The notes under the pieces are model-generated. The model did no database searches, was not told the origin of the DNA, and was given only the letters and a program-made list of their open reading frames with translations. Shown piece by piece: positions 6,996 to 14,941 of a stretch of DNA of 32,244 nucleotides. Both the position numbers and the translations under genes were made by a program. Source of the stretch: Nocardioides lijunqiniae (GTDB taxonomy: Bacteria; Actinomycetota; Actinomycetes; Propionibacteriales; Nocardioidaceae); contig NZ_JACJGM010000032.1 in the NCBI RefSeq assembly GCF_015024225.1, positions 1-32,244 of the forward strand, read 5' to 3'. Each line of letters starts with the position of its first letter. The first letter of the stretch is position 1.

Positions 6996-7294
6996 ACACG
7001 GGAAAGGAGGTGGTCCGAAGAATGAGTTCTTCAAGGACGCGTGAGGTGGCTGCCCGCTAGCAGCCCAGCACCATGCCGGGTGGAAGCGCCCGGCAGGCTG
7101 CTGACGAATTCCTAGCAGCTACCCGACCCGCAGGCGATCCGGGCTTCACGTCCCCCGGAGCGGTCTTCATTCGAAGGCCACGCCTGCGGGTCGCTGCTAT
7201 TTCCGGGTCCGGACGTCCGAGTGTTTCCGGACACAGGGGATACCCGGGAGGGCGTCATCGGAATATAGTTGCCGGAGTCAACCTTCTAGTCGGT
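6996..7294 (+). promoter_or_regulatory. Structured 5' leader RNA of the MFS pump (candidate attenuator)
   Basis: The leader folds into several helices that I can pair by eye. First, 7059-7065 pairs with 7096-7102, capped by a 7-bp hairpin (7074-7080 with 7089-7095). Second, a perfect 13-bp stem (7124-7136 with 7181-7193) encloses two hairpins (7138-7143 with 7154-7159; 7162-7168 with 7173-7179), making a three-way junction. Third, TAGCAG at 7113-7118 can pair with 7194-7199. Competing pairings exist: the 3' end of the upstream ORF (7045-7053) can pair with 7115-7123 or, as 7048-7053, with 7060-7065. A final hairpin lies at 7207-7213 with 7226-7232. A TATAGT at 7264-7269 might be a second -10. 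No strong terminator U-tract is visible, only TATTT after the main stem. Ribosome-controlled attenuation of the pump is inferred. Confidence 0.7.
7022..7060 (+). CDS. 12-residue leader peptide (upstream ORF)
   Basis: The ORF encodes MSSSRTREVAAR and ends in TAG. It is preceded by GGAAAGGAGGTGGTCC (7001-7016), which matches the complement of the 16S rRNA 3' tail almost throughout, so translation should be very efficient. Codons are atypical for this genome: three different low-GC serine codons in a row (AGT TCT TCA), then AGG, CGT and GCT. The last codons and stop lie inside base-paired segments of the leader, so a ribosome's position on this ORF would decide which helices form. I recall similar leaders containing a TREVA-type ending and GACGCGTGAGGTGGCTG in other actinobacteria, but cannot verify this here. 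Confidence 0.75.
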   Translation: MSSSRTREVAAR

Positions 7295-8902
7295 ATGAAT
7301 CGAGCACCCGTGTCCCAGGACGTGACTCCGCCCTCCACCCCGGCCTCCGCCCCGCCGTCGGCGGAGGAGACCCACCAGATGACCCACCGCGAGATCCTGG
7401 AGGCCCTCAGCGGCCTGCTGCTCGCGATGTTCGTCGGCATGCTCTCCAGCACCGTCGTCACCAACGCCCTCCCGGCGATGGTCACCGACCTCGAGGGCAG
7501 CCAGACCGGCTACACGTGGGTCGTCGTGGCGACGCTGCTGACGATGACGGCCACCACCCCGCTGTGGGGCAAGCTCGCCGACCTGTTCAGCAAGAAGCTG
7601 CTCGTCCAGAGCGCCCTGCTCATCTACTCCGTCGGGTCGCTGATCGCGGCGTTCGCGCCCAACATGGGAGTCCTGATCGGCGCCCGTGCCGTCCAGGGTC
7701 TCGGCGTCGGCGGCCTCACGGCGCTGGTCCAGGTCGTCATCGCCACCATGGTGAGCCCGCGCGAGCGCGGCCGCTACTCCGGCTACATCGGCGCCGTCTT
7801 CGCCCTCGCGACCGTGAGCGGCCCCCTCATCGGCGGCGTGATCGTGGACAGCCCGCTCGGCTGGCGCGGCTGCTTCTTCGTCGGGCTGCCGGTCGCCGCG
7901 CTGGCCTTCGTCGTGCTGCAGCGCACCCTGCACCTGCCCGTCGTACGGCGTGAGGTGCACGTGGACTACCTCGGCGCCACGCTCATCATGGGCGGCGTCA
8001 GCATCCTGCTGGTGTGGGTGTCGCTGGCCGGCCAGGACTTCGCCTGGGCCTCCACCACCACCGCGCTCATGCTCGCCGCGGGCATCGCGGTGATCGCGCT
8101 GGCGATCTACGTCGAGGCGCGCGTCGCCGTCGACCCGATCATCCCGCTGCGCCTCTTCCGCGACCGCACCACGGCGCTGGCGACGGCCGCGTCCGTCATG
8201 GTCGGTGTCGCGATGTTCGGCGCGACGGTCTACCTCAGCCAGTACTTCCAGCTCGCCCGCGGCATGGCCCCCACGGAGGCCGGCCTGATGTCCATCGCGA
8301 TGGTCGGCGGCCTGCTGGTGTCCTCGATCGTCACCGGCCGGATCATCAGCGACACCGGCCTGTGGAAGCGCTGGCTCGTCGGCGGCATGGTGCTCGTCAT
8401 CGTCGGCCTCTTCCTGCTCGGCACGATCGACGAGAAGACCAACCTCGTCGTCGTAGGCGCGTTCATGGCGCTGGTCGGGCTGGGCCTGGGCGCCACCATG
8501 CAGAACCTCGTCCTCTCGGTCCAGAACAACACCCGCATCGAGGACATGGGCGCCGCCAGCTCGGTCGTCGCGTTCTTCCGCTCGATGGGTGGCTCGATCG
8601 GGGTCTCCGCCCTGGGTGCGGTGCTGGCCACGCAGGTCGCCAACAGCGTCCGCGACGGCCTTCGGGAGCAAGGGGTCACGCCCGACGCCCACGCCAGCCA
8701 CTCGATCCCCGACCTGGACTCGCTGTCGTTGCCGATGCGTGCGCTCTACGAGGCGTCCTTCGGCGACGCGGTGGGCCACCTGTTCCTGGTGTCCGCACCG
8801 TTCGCCGTGGTCGCGCTGATCTGCGTACTCTTCATCAAGGAGGTGCCGCTGCGCACCTCCAACTACCAGCCCACCGAGGCCGAGGAGCCGGTCGTGCGAT
8901 GA
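7295..8902 (+). CDS. DHA2-family MFS drug exporter (EmrB/QacA type)
   Basis: The 535-residue protein is a proton-coupled multidrug exporter of the 14-helix DHA2 group. The first membrane helix starts at LSGLLLAMFVGML, motif A follows helix 2 (GKLADLFSKK), and motif C is ATVSGPLIGGVIVD followed by WRGCFFV. A DHA2-typical MGGSIGVSALGAVLA helix lies near the end, and the C-terminus is cytoplasmic (TEAEEPVVR). The start is uncertain: ATG 7295 has no clear ribosome binding site, while ATG 7379 (MTHREILEALSG) is preceded by GGAGGAG. I prefer 7295 because I recall homologues with a short polar tail before this motif. The gene follows a structured leader with an upstream ORF, and its stop overlaps the marR start (ATGA). 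Confidence 0.9.
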   Translation: MNRAPVSQDVTPPSTPASAPPSAEETHQMTHREILEALSGLLLAMFVGMLSSTVVTNALPAMVTDLEGSQTGYTWVVVATLLTMTATTPLWGKLADLFSKKLLVQSALLIYSVGSLIAAFAPNMGVLIGARAVQGLGVGGLTALVQVVIATMVSPRERGRYSGYIGAVFALATVSGPLIGGVIVDSPLGWRGCFFVGLPVAALAFVVLQRTLHLPVVRREVHVDYLGATLIMGGVSILLVWVSLAGQDFAWASTTTALMLAAGIAVIALAIYVEARVAVDPIIPLRLFRDRTTALATAASVMVGVAMFGATVYLSQYFQLARGMAPTEAGLMSIAMVGGLLVSSIVTGRIISDTGLWKRWLVGGMVLVIVGLFLLGTIDEKTNLVVVGAFMALVGLGLGATMQNLVLSVQNNTRIEDMGAASSVVAFFRSMGGSIGVSALGAVLATQVANSVRDGLREQGVTPDAHASHSIPDLDSLSLPMRALYEASFGDAVGHLFLVSAPFAVVALICVLFIKEVPLRTSNYQPTEAEEPVVR

Positions 8903-9339
8903 CCCGAGCCGAGTCCCTGCGCCACCTCGAGCAGGAGGTGGGCGTGATGATCCGACGCGTACGCCGCGTGGTGGGCGTCCGGGCGCAGCTGGTGCACGAG
9001 GACCTGCAGCCGGCGTCGTACCTGATGCTCGGCTACGTCGCCGAGCACGGCCCGCTGCGCGCCTCGTCGATGGTGGAGATCTTCGCCACCGACAAGGGCG
9101 CGATCAGCCGGCAGGTGCAGCACCTCGTCGACCTCGGGCTCGTGGCGCGGGTCCCGGACCCCGACGACCGGCGGGCCTCGCTGGTCTCGGCGACCGACGA
9201 GGCCGTCAGCCGTCTCGAGGAGGTCGCCCGCCACCGCCGCAAGTGGCTCGGGGAGCAGCTGGGCGACTGGACCGACGCCCGGCTCGACGAGTTCGCCTCC
9301 GAGCTGGCCGCCTACAACGAGGCGCTCAGCCGGTCCTGA
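8899..9339 (+). CDS. MarR-family regulator
   Basis: The 146-residue protein has the MarR winged helix: helix-turn-helix around residues 52-78 (LRASSMVEIFATDKGAISRQVQHLVDLGLV) and the wing with its hallmark DPDDRRASLVSAT. MarR proteins are dimeric repressors released by phenolic or drug-like ligands. The ATG overlaps the stop of the MFS gene, so pump and regulator are co-transcribed and the pump is its probable target. I see no clean palindrome at the pump promoter that I could call its operator. The 3' end overlaps the convergent alpha-glucosidase gene by 14 bp, tail to tail, leaving no room for a terminator. Confidence 0.9.
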   Translation: MTRAESLRHLEQEVGVMIRRVRRVVGVRAQLVHEDLQPASYLMLGYVAEHGPLRASSMVEIFATDKGAISRQVQHLVDLGLVARVPDPDDRRASLVSATDEAVSRLEEVARHRRKWLGEQLGDWTDARLDEFASELAAYNEALSRS

Positions 9340-10885
9340 CCCAGACCGCGGTGTCGGGCGGCAGTCCGCCGTCGGCCGGCCCCGTGGCCAGCAGCGGCTC
9401 GCCCGCGGGCAGCGCTGCCGCCACCGAGCCGCAGTTGACGGCGAGGGTGACGTCGCCGCGACGCACGGTGAGCACGTCGTCGTGCACGCTCACCGACACC
9501 TCGTCGCCGGCGCCGCCCAGCCACTCGCGCCGCAGGGCCAGCGCGCGGCGGTAGAACGCCAGCGTCGAGCCGTCGTCGGACTGCTGGGCCTCGACGCTCA
9601 GGGCCGCCCAGCCCTCGGGCTGCGGGATCCACGGCTGCGCGGCCCCCGGCCCGAAGCCGTACGGCGCACGCTCGCCCGCCCAGGGGATCGGCACCCGGCA
9701 GCTGTCGCGGCCGGGCTCGCCGGTGCGGAACCACGACGGGTCCTGCCGGTGCTCCGGGGCCACGTCGACGTCCTCGAGCCCGAGCTCCTCGCCCTGGTAG
9801 AGGTAGGCCGAGCCGGGCAGGGTCAGCGACAGCAGGGTCGCCGCCCGGGCCCGCGCCCGGCCGACCGCGCCGCCGCCGTAGCGCGTGGCGTGGCGCTGGA
9901 CGTCGTGGTTGCTCAGCACCCAGGTGGGCGTCCCGCCGACCGCCGCCAGGGCGGGCAGCGTGCGCTCGATGACGTCGGCGTAGGCCGTGGCCGACCACGG
10001 CGCCATCACCCAGTCGAAGTTGAACGCCTGGTGCAGCTCGTCGGGGCGCACGTAGGCGGCGTTCGACTCGACCGTCCTGGTCCAGGCCTCGGCGACGGCC
10101 ATGCGGTCGCCGTCGTACTCCGCCAGGATCGCGTGCCACTGCCGGTAGACGTCGTGGACCTCGGGCTGGTCCCACATGGGCGCGTCCTCGGCGAGGCCCC
10201 CGACGTCGAAGGTGTCGGAGGAGACCTCCTGGCCGGTCTGGTCGCGCAGGTCCTCCTCCTTGAGGAGCCCGTGGGCGACGTCGACGCGGAAGCCGTCGAC
10301 CTCCCGGTCGAGCCAGAAGCGCAGCACGTCGGCGAACATCGCCGGCACCTCGGGGTTGCGCCAGTCGAGGTCGGGCTGGGTGGAGTCGAAGAGGTGGAGG
10401 TACCACTGGTCGGTGTCGCCGACCCGGGTCCACGCGGGCCCGCCGAAGACGGAGCGCCAGTTGTTGGGCGGCTCGCTCGCGTCGGCGCCGCGGCCGGTGC
10501 GGAAGAGGTAGCGCGCACGCTCGGGGCTGCCGGGCTCCGCCGCCAGCGCGGCCCGGAACCACGCGTGGTCCGAGGAGGTGTGGTTGGGCACCAGGTCGAC
10601 GATCACCCGCAGCCCGAGCTCGTGGGCGCGGGCGACCAGCGCGTCCGCGTCCGCGAGGGTGCCGAAGAGCGGGTCGACGTCGACGTAGTCGGCGACGTCG
10701 TAGCCGTGGTCGTGCTGCGGCGAGCGGTAGAACGGCGTGATCCACACGGCGTCGACACCGAGGTCGCGCAGGTAGGGCAGCCGGGACGTGATGCCCGGGA
10801 GGTCGCCCACGCCGTCGCCGTCGGAGTCGGCGAAGCTGCGGACGTAGACCTGGTAGACGACGGCCTGGCGCCACCACTCGCTCAT
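9326..10885 (-). CDS. GH13 alpha-glucosidase / oligo-1,6-glucosidase type
   Basis: The 519-residue cytosolic enzyme hydrolyses alpha-glucosidic bonds of small oligosaccharides. All GH13 regions are present: DLVPNHTS (region I, 97-104), GFRVDVAHG with the nucleophile Asp202, VAEAW with the acid/base Glu266, and SNHD with Asp328. The QPDLDW box and the late YQGEELGLED loop are typical of the alpha-glucosidase/oligo-1,6-glucosidase group rather than amylases or trehalose synthase. There is no signal peptide. ATG 10885 overlaps the thioesterase stop (ATGA), so it is the last gene of the phr-thioesterase-glucosidase operon. No sugar transporter or LacI regulator is nearby, which leaves its substrate supply unexplained. 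Confidence 0.92.
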   Translation of the reverse strand: MSEWWRQAVVYQVYVRSFADSDGDGVGDLPGITSRLPYLRDLGVDAVWITPFYRSPQHDHGYDVADYVDVDPLFGTLADADALVARAHELGLRVIVDLVPNHTSSDHAWFRAALAAEPGSPERARYLFRTGRGADASEPPNNWRSVFGGPAWTRVGDTDQWYLHLFDSTQPDLDWRNPEVPAMFADVLRFWLDREVDGFRVDVAHGLLKEEDLRDQTGQEVSSDTFDVGGLAEDAPMWDQPEVHDVYRQWHAILAEYDGDRMAVAEAWTRTVESNAAYVRPDELHQAFNFDWVMAPWSATAYADVIERTLPALAAVGGTPTWVLSNHDVQRHATRYGGGAVGRARARAATLLSLTLPGSAYLYQGEELGLEDVDVAPEHRQDPSWFRTGEPGRDSCRVPIPWAGERAPYGFGPGAAQPWIPQPEGWAALSVEAQQSDDGSTLAFYRRALALRREWLGGAGDEVSVSVHDDVLTVRRGDVTLAVNCGSVAAALPAGEPLLATGPADGGLPPDTAVWVRTG

Positions 10886-11664
10886 GCGAACGCCGCCGGG
10901 TCGATGGTGATCCACACGTGCTCCGCGGCCGCCACGACGCGGCCGTCCGCGTCGTAGAGCGTGGAGGCGGTGTAGGTCTTGCGGCCCTCCTGGCCGCGGG
11001 CGGCTCCGATCACCACGTGCTCCTCTCCGATCACCGGTAGTGCGTCGATCCTGGCCGTCATCGTGCCGAGCACCATCGGGCGCTCGCCCATGTCGCCGGC
11101 CCAGGCGCCGACGCAGTCGAGCGCCGCCCACGTCACCGGCAGCGACGCGTGACGCACCTCGTCGCGGTAGTCGTGCCAGTCCTCGGCGAGGCTCGGGTGG
11201 GGCGTCCACGTCGCGGCGGCGCGTGCGGCCTCGTCGGCCGCGCCGACCGCGCCGGGGAAGATCCGCAGCCCGTCACCCTCCTCGCGCTCGGTGCCGCAGG
11301 CGAAGCAGGTCGGGAAGGGGTGGGCCCGGAGACCGGGGTAGGCGGCCTCCGCGGCGCGGGCCACGTCGGCGCCGACCGGCGCCACGGGGGAGGGGTCGCG
11401 GTCGGCGAGGCGGGCCTGCGCGACCGCCCTGCCGTCGTGGGACGCGACGTGGGCGCCGTCCTCGTCGGTGACCGGCAGCTCGGTGTCGAGCGGCGGCGGC
11501 TGGCGCAGCGTGATCGTCACGGCGGGCCAGGACCGGCCGTGGTCGTCGGGGTGCGGCAGCGTCGCCGCGAGGGCGCCGGCGGACCAGCCGCCGTTGCCCG
11601 AGGACGGCGGTCCGCAGAAGCGGCTCGGCACGATCACCGGACCGAGGGGGGCGGGGCTGGTCAT
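10882..11664 (-). CDS. Hotdog-fold thioesterase-like protein
   Basis: The 260-residue protein resembles actinobacterial thioesterase-family (double hotdog) proteins. It has an N-terminal FCGPPSSGNGGWSAGALAATL half, where the GNGG-type turn begins the hotdog helix, a central Cys pair in FPTCFACGTERE, and a C-terminal half with WAALDCVGAWA and a final strand AAAEHVWITI. Such proteins hydrolyse acyl-CoA or similar thioesters; the substrate is not deducible and I cannot point to a proven catalytic residue. ATG 11664 overlaps the photolyase stop by ATGA, and the stop overlaps the glucosidase start in the same way, so all three are translated from one mRNA. The functional link among them is unclear. 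Confidence 0.65.
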   Translation of the reverse strand: MTSPAPLGPVIVPSRFCGPPSSGNGGWSAGALAATLPHPDDHGRSWPAVTITLRQPPPLDTELPVTDEDGAHVASHDGRAVAQARLADRDPSPVAPVGADVARAAEAAYPGLRAHPFPTCFACGTEREEGDGLRIFPGAVGAADEAARAAATWTPHPSLAEDWHDYRDEVRHASLPVTWAALDCVGAWAGDMGERPMVLGTMTARIDALPVIGEEHVVIGAARGQEGRKTYTASTLYDADGRVVAAAEHVWITIDPAAFA

Positions 11665-12983
11665 CGGATCTCCTCCCAGCGGTCGAGCGCCTCGCGGCGC
11701 TCCTCGGCGTGGTCGACGACGGGGTGGGGGTAGCCGACCCGGTCGCGGTCGTCGGCGCTCGGCTCGTGCGGGTCGGCGACGTCCGCGAGCTCGGGCACCC
11801 AGCGCCGTACGTAGTCGCCACGCGGGTCGAACTTGCGGCCCTGGCTCGTGGGGTTGAAGACCCGGAAGTACGGCGCCGCGTCGGTGCCGCTGCCGGCGAC
11901 CCACTGCCAGCCGTGGTTGTTGGAGGCGAGGTCGCCGTCGACGAGCCAGTGCAGGAAGTGGCGCGCGCCGTGCTGCCACTCGACGTGCAGGTCCTTGACC
12001 AGGAAGCTCGCCACGATCATCCGGACCCGGTTGTGCACCCAGCCCATGCCGCGCAGCTGGCGCATGCCGGCATCGACGATCGGGAAGCCGGTGCGTCCCT
12101 CCTGCCAGGCCTCCAGGTGCTCGGCGGGGTCGTCGTAGCGCATCCGGCCGTAGTCGGGCTTGAGGTAGTCGCGGGCGGTCTCCGGCTTGGCGAAGAGCAC
12201 GTCGGCGTAGAACTCCCGCCAGGCCAGCTCCTTGCGGTACGTCGCCGCGCCGGCGCCCCGCAGCGTCGCGAGGTCCGCGAGCAGCGTGCGGGGGTGGATC
12301 TCGCCGTACTTGAGGTGCACCGAGAGCCGGGAGGTCCCGTCGACGGCCGGCTTGTCGCGGTCGTCGCCGTAGTCGGCGATCACGTCCAGGAAGTCGGCCC
12401 AGCGGCGGTGGGCGGCGGCCTCGCCGGCCTCGGGCAGCTCGAGCCCGGCCGGCAGCCGGGTCTCCGGGACCTCGGTGGTGTCGTCGAGGCTCGCCCAGGT
12501 GACGCCCTTCGGCGCGTCGACCGGCGCCCGCCAGCCGTGGTCGGCCCAGGCCTTGGAGAACGGCGTGTAGACCTTGTAGTGCTCGCCGCTGCCGTTGGTC
12601 ACCCGGCCGGGCGCCACGGCGTACGGCGAGCCGGTGCGGACCAGCTCGACGCCGGCGTCGGCGAGGGCGCGCTCCACCTCGAGGTCGCGGGCGTGGCCGT
12701 AGGGGCCGTAGTCGGCCGCCACGTGGACCCGGTCGGCGCCGACATCGCGGGCGGCCTGCACCACACGGCGCACGGGGTCGCCGCGGACCACCGCGACCGG
12801 CACGTCGGCGCCCAGCGAGCGCAGCGAGGCGCCGAGGTAGGCCCGCCGCGACGGTCCGGCGGGACCCCAGAGGCGCGGATCGAGGACGAACAGCGGGAGC
12901 ACCTCGCCCTCCGCGGCCGCCTCGAGGAGGGCAGGGTTGTCACGGGTGCGGAGGTCCCGGCGGAACCACATGACGGCAGGCAT
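11661..12983 (-). CDS. phr: Deoxyribodipyrimidine photolyase
   Basis: The 440-residue flavoprotein repairs UV-induced pyrimidine dimers using blue light. The N-terminal antenna domain begins PAVMWFRRDLRTRDNPAL. The FAD domain shows TSRLSVHLKYGEIHPRTL, WREFYADVLF, GFPIVDAGMRQLRGMGWVHNR and the highly conserved DLASNNHGWQWVAGSGTDAAPYFRVFNP region, which matches class I CPD photolyases. Length is normal. The start is ATG 12983; GGAGG lies close upstream, and CAGGGT (12991-12996 on this strand) is 7 nt away, so a leaderless message is also possible. It is divergent from the DtxR-type regulator with only 47 bp between starts. A cryptochrome or 6-4 photolyase is less likely given the motif set. Confidence 0.93.
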   Translation of the reverse strand: MPAVMWFRRDLRTRDNPALLEAAAEGEVLPLFVLDPRLWGPAGPSRRAYLGASLRSLGADVPVAVVRGDPVRRVVQAARDVGADRVHVAADYGPYGHARDLEVERALADAGVELVRTGSPYAVAPGRVTNGSGEHYKVYTPFSKAWADHGWRAPVDAPKGVTWASLDDTTEVPETRLPAGLELPEAGEAAAHRRWADFLDVIADYGDDRDKPAVDGTSRLSVHLKYGEIHPRTLLADLATLRGAGAATYRKELAWREFYADVLFAKPETARDYLKPDYGRMRYDDPAEHLEAWQEGRTGFPIVDAGMRQLRGMGWVHNRVRMIVASFLVKDLHVEWQHGARHFLHWLVDGDLASNNHGWQWVAGSGTDAAPYFRVFNPTSQGRKFDPRGDYVRRWVPELADVADPHEPSADDRDRVGYPHPVVDHAEERREALDRWEEIR

Positions 12984-13030
12984 CGCCTCCACCCTGCCAG
13001 GGGCACACACACATGCGTAAGAATGGGGAG
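12984..13030. promoter_or_regulatory. Divergent promoter region phr / dtxR-type gene
   Basis: The 47 bp between the divergent starts must hold both promoters. On the plus strand TAAGAA (13018-13023) is 7 nt before the GTG start at 13031; on the minus strand CAGGGT (12991-12996) is 7 nt before the photolyase ATG. Both suggest leaderless transcripts. A short CA repeat (ACACACACATG, 13005-13015) lies between them. No iron-box palindrome of the TTAGGTTAGG type is visible. Confidence 0.4.
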
Positions 13031-13723
13031 GTGAGCGACCTGATCGACACCACCGAGATGTACCTCCGCACGATCTACGAGCTCGTGGAGGAGGGCATCG
13101 TCCCGCTGCGCGCCCGCATCGCGGAGCGGCTCCACCAGAGCGGCCCCACGGTCTCGCAGACCGTGGCGCGCATGGAGCGCGACGGCCTGCTCACCGTCGA
13201 GGGCGACCGCCACCTCCAGCTCACCGACGTCGGCACCCAGCTCGCGACCCGGGTGATGCGCAAGCACCGGCTCGCGGAGCGGCTGCTGACCGACGTGATC
13301 GGCCTCGACTGGGAGCTCGTGCACGAGGAGGCGTGCCGCTGGGAGCACGTGATGTCCGAGACCGTCGAGCGTCGGCTCCTCGAGCTGCTCGACCACCCCA
13401 CCGAGTCGCCGTACGGCAACCCCATCCCCGGGCTCGACGAGCTCGGCGAGGTCACGGTGGGCGAGGACTTCATGGAGGGCGTCGAGTCCCTCTCGAAGGC
13501 CGCCGGCGTCGACGAGGGCCGCGTCCTCGTGCGCCGCATCTCCGAGGAGATGCAGAAGGACGAGTCGCTGATGAGCGCCATGCGCCGCGTCGGCGCCCTC
13601 CCCGACAAGACCGTCACCGTCGTCGCCACCCCCGAGGGCGTCCTCGTGGGCTCGGGCGGCGAGACCGCCGAGATCGTCCCCGAGGCCGCCGACCACATCT
13701 TCGTGCGCAAGCTCGTGGAGTGA
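13031..13723 (+). CDS. ideR: DtxR/IdeR-family metal-dependent repressor
   Basis: The 230-residue protein is a Fe(II)- or Mn(II)-activated repressor. The DNA-binding domain (residues 6-60) contains RIAERLHQSGPTVSQTVARM. With the GTG at 13031 as residue 1, all DtxR/IdeR metal ligands are in register: Met10, Cys102, Glu105 and His106 (primary site), and His79, Glu83, His98 with Glu172 and Gln175 (ancillary site). The C-terminal SH3-like domain (about 150-230) is present, as in IdeR and DtxR rather than short MntR. This register, and a -10 7 nt upstream, decide for GTG 13031 over ATG 13013. Iron sensing is favoured by the cysteine at position 102, but no iron gene is adjacent. Confidence 0.9.
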   Translation: MSDLIDTTEMYLRTIYELVEEGIVPLRARIAERLHQSGPTVSQTVARMERDGLLTVEGDRHLQLTDVGTQLATRVMRKHRLAERLLTDVIGLDWELVHEEACRWEHVMSETVERRLLELLDHPTESPYGNPIPGLDELGEVTVGEDFMEGVESLSKAAGVDEGRVLVRRISEEMQKDESLMSAMRRVGALPDKTVTVVATPEGVLVGSGGETAEIVPEAADHIFVRKLVE

Positions 13724-13726
13724 CTG

Positions 13727-13774
13727 TGGAGCGACGTCGTCGCTCCATTGGAGTACTCGCTGCGCTCGTACTCC
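13727..13774. terminator. Tandem hairpins between convergent genes
   Basis: Two perfect hairpins fill the gap between the dtxR-type gene (stop 13723) and the convergent SIR2 gene (stop 13801): 10-bp arms 13727-13736 and 13738-13747, then 7-bp arms 13750-13756 and 13768-13774 with an 11-nt loop. They probably end transcription from both sides; there is no U-tract, as is common in high-GC actinobacteria. Confidence 0.65.
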
Positions 13775-13800
13775 CGGTCACGTCGGCGAGCGGGTGAGCG

Positions 13801-14622
<822 letters not shown>

Positions 14623-14632
14623 GGAGCAGCCC

Positions 14633-14902
14633 TCATCGGGCGTAGCGCAGCTCGGCCCGCGCCTTGGCCTTGGCGGCCTCGACCTCGCGGTCCTTGGGCG
14701 GCGCGGTCGTCACCAGGTCGTCGAGCAGGTGCTGGGTGAGGTGCGCGATCTCGCGGACGGCCTGGTCGAAGACCGCCTGGTTGGCCTGCGACGGCTTGGT
14801 GGTCCCGCTGACCTTGCGCACGTACTGCAGCGCGGCGGCGGTCACCTCGTCACGCGTGGCCGGCGGCTCGAAGTTGTTGAGCGGGCGGATATTGCGGCAC
14901 AT
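14633..14902 (-). CDS. DUF2277 family protein
   Basis: This 89-residue protein matches the conserved actinobacterial DUF2277 family from its first residues (MCRNIRPLNNFEPPAT) through the invariant-looking LQYVRKVSGTTKPSQANQ core to a charged, helical C-terminus (EVEAAKAKARAELR). Function is unknown; it is small, soluble and has one cysteine at position 2. It precedes the sirtuin gene by 10 bp, so it may be linked to protein acylation or NAD metabolism, which is only a guess from position. The start is certain because a TAAACT -10 ends 6 nt before the ATG and no ribosome binding site is present. Confidence 0.9.
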   Translation of the reverse strand: MCRNIRPLNNFEPPATRDEVTAAALQYVRKVSGTTKPSQANQAVFDQAVREIAHLTQHLLDDLVTTAPPKDREVEAAKAKARAELRYAR

Positions 14903-14914
14903 GCGCCGAGTTTA
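14903..14914 (-). promoter_or_regulatory. -10 of leaderless DUF2277-sirtuin operon
   Basis: On the minus strand TAAACT (14909-14914) lies 6 nt before the ATG at 14902, giving a leaderless transcript for the two-gene operon. No clear -35 is visible in the GC-rich stretch before it. Confidence 0.55.
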
Positions 14915-14941
14915 CGTCGCGCCCGGCCGCACGGGCGGCGC

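Noticed and set aside
7207..7232. Intrinsic terminator between the leader and the MFS gene
   Set aside because: The 7-bp hairpin is followed by ACAGGGG and not by a T-run, so I treat it as a leader structure only.
7073..7294. Extension of the MFS gene to an upstream ATG at 7073
   Set aside because: The added 74 residues show no membrane or family similarity and lie in a base-paired leader RNA with an upstream ORF.
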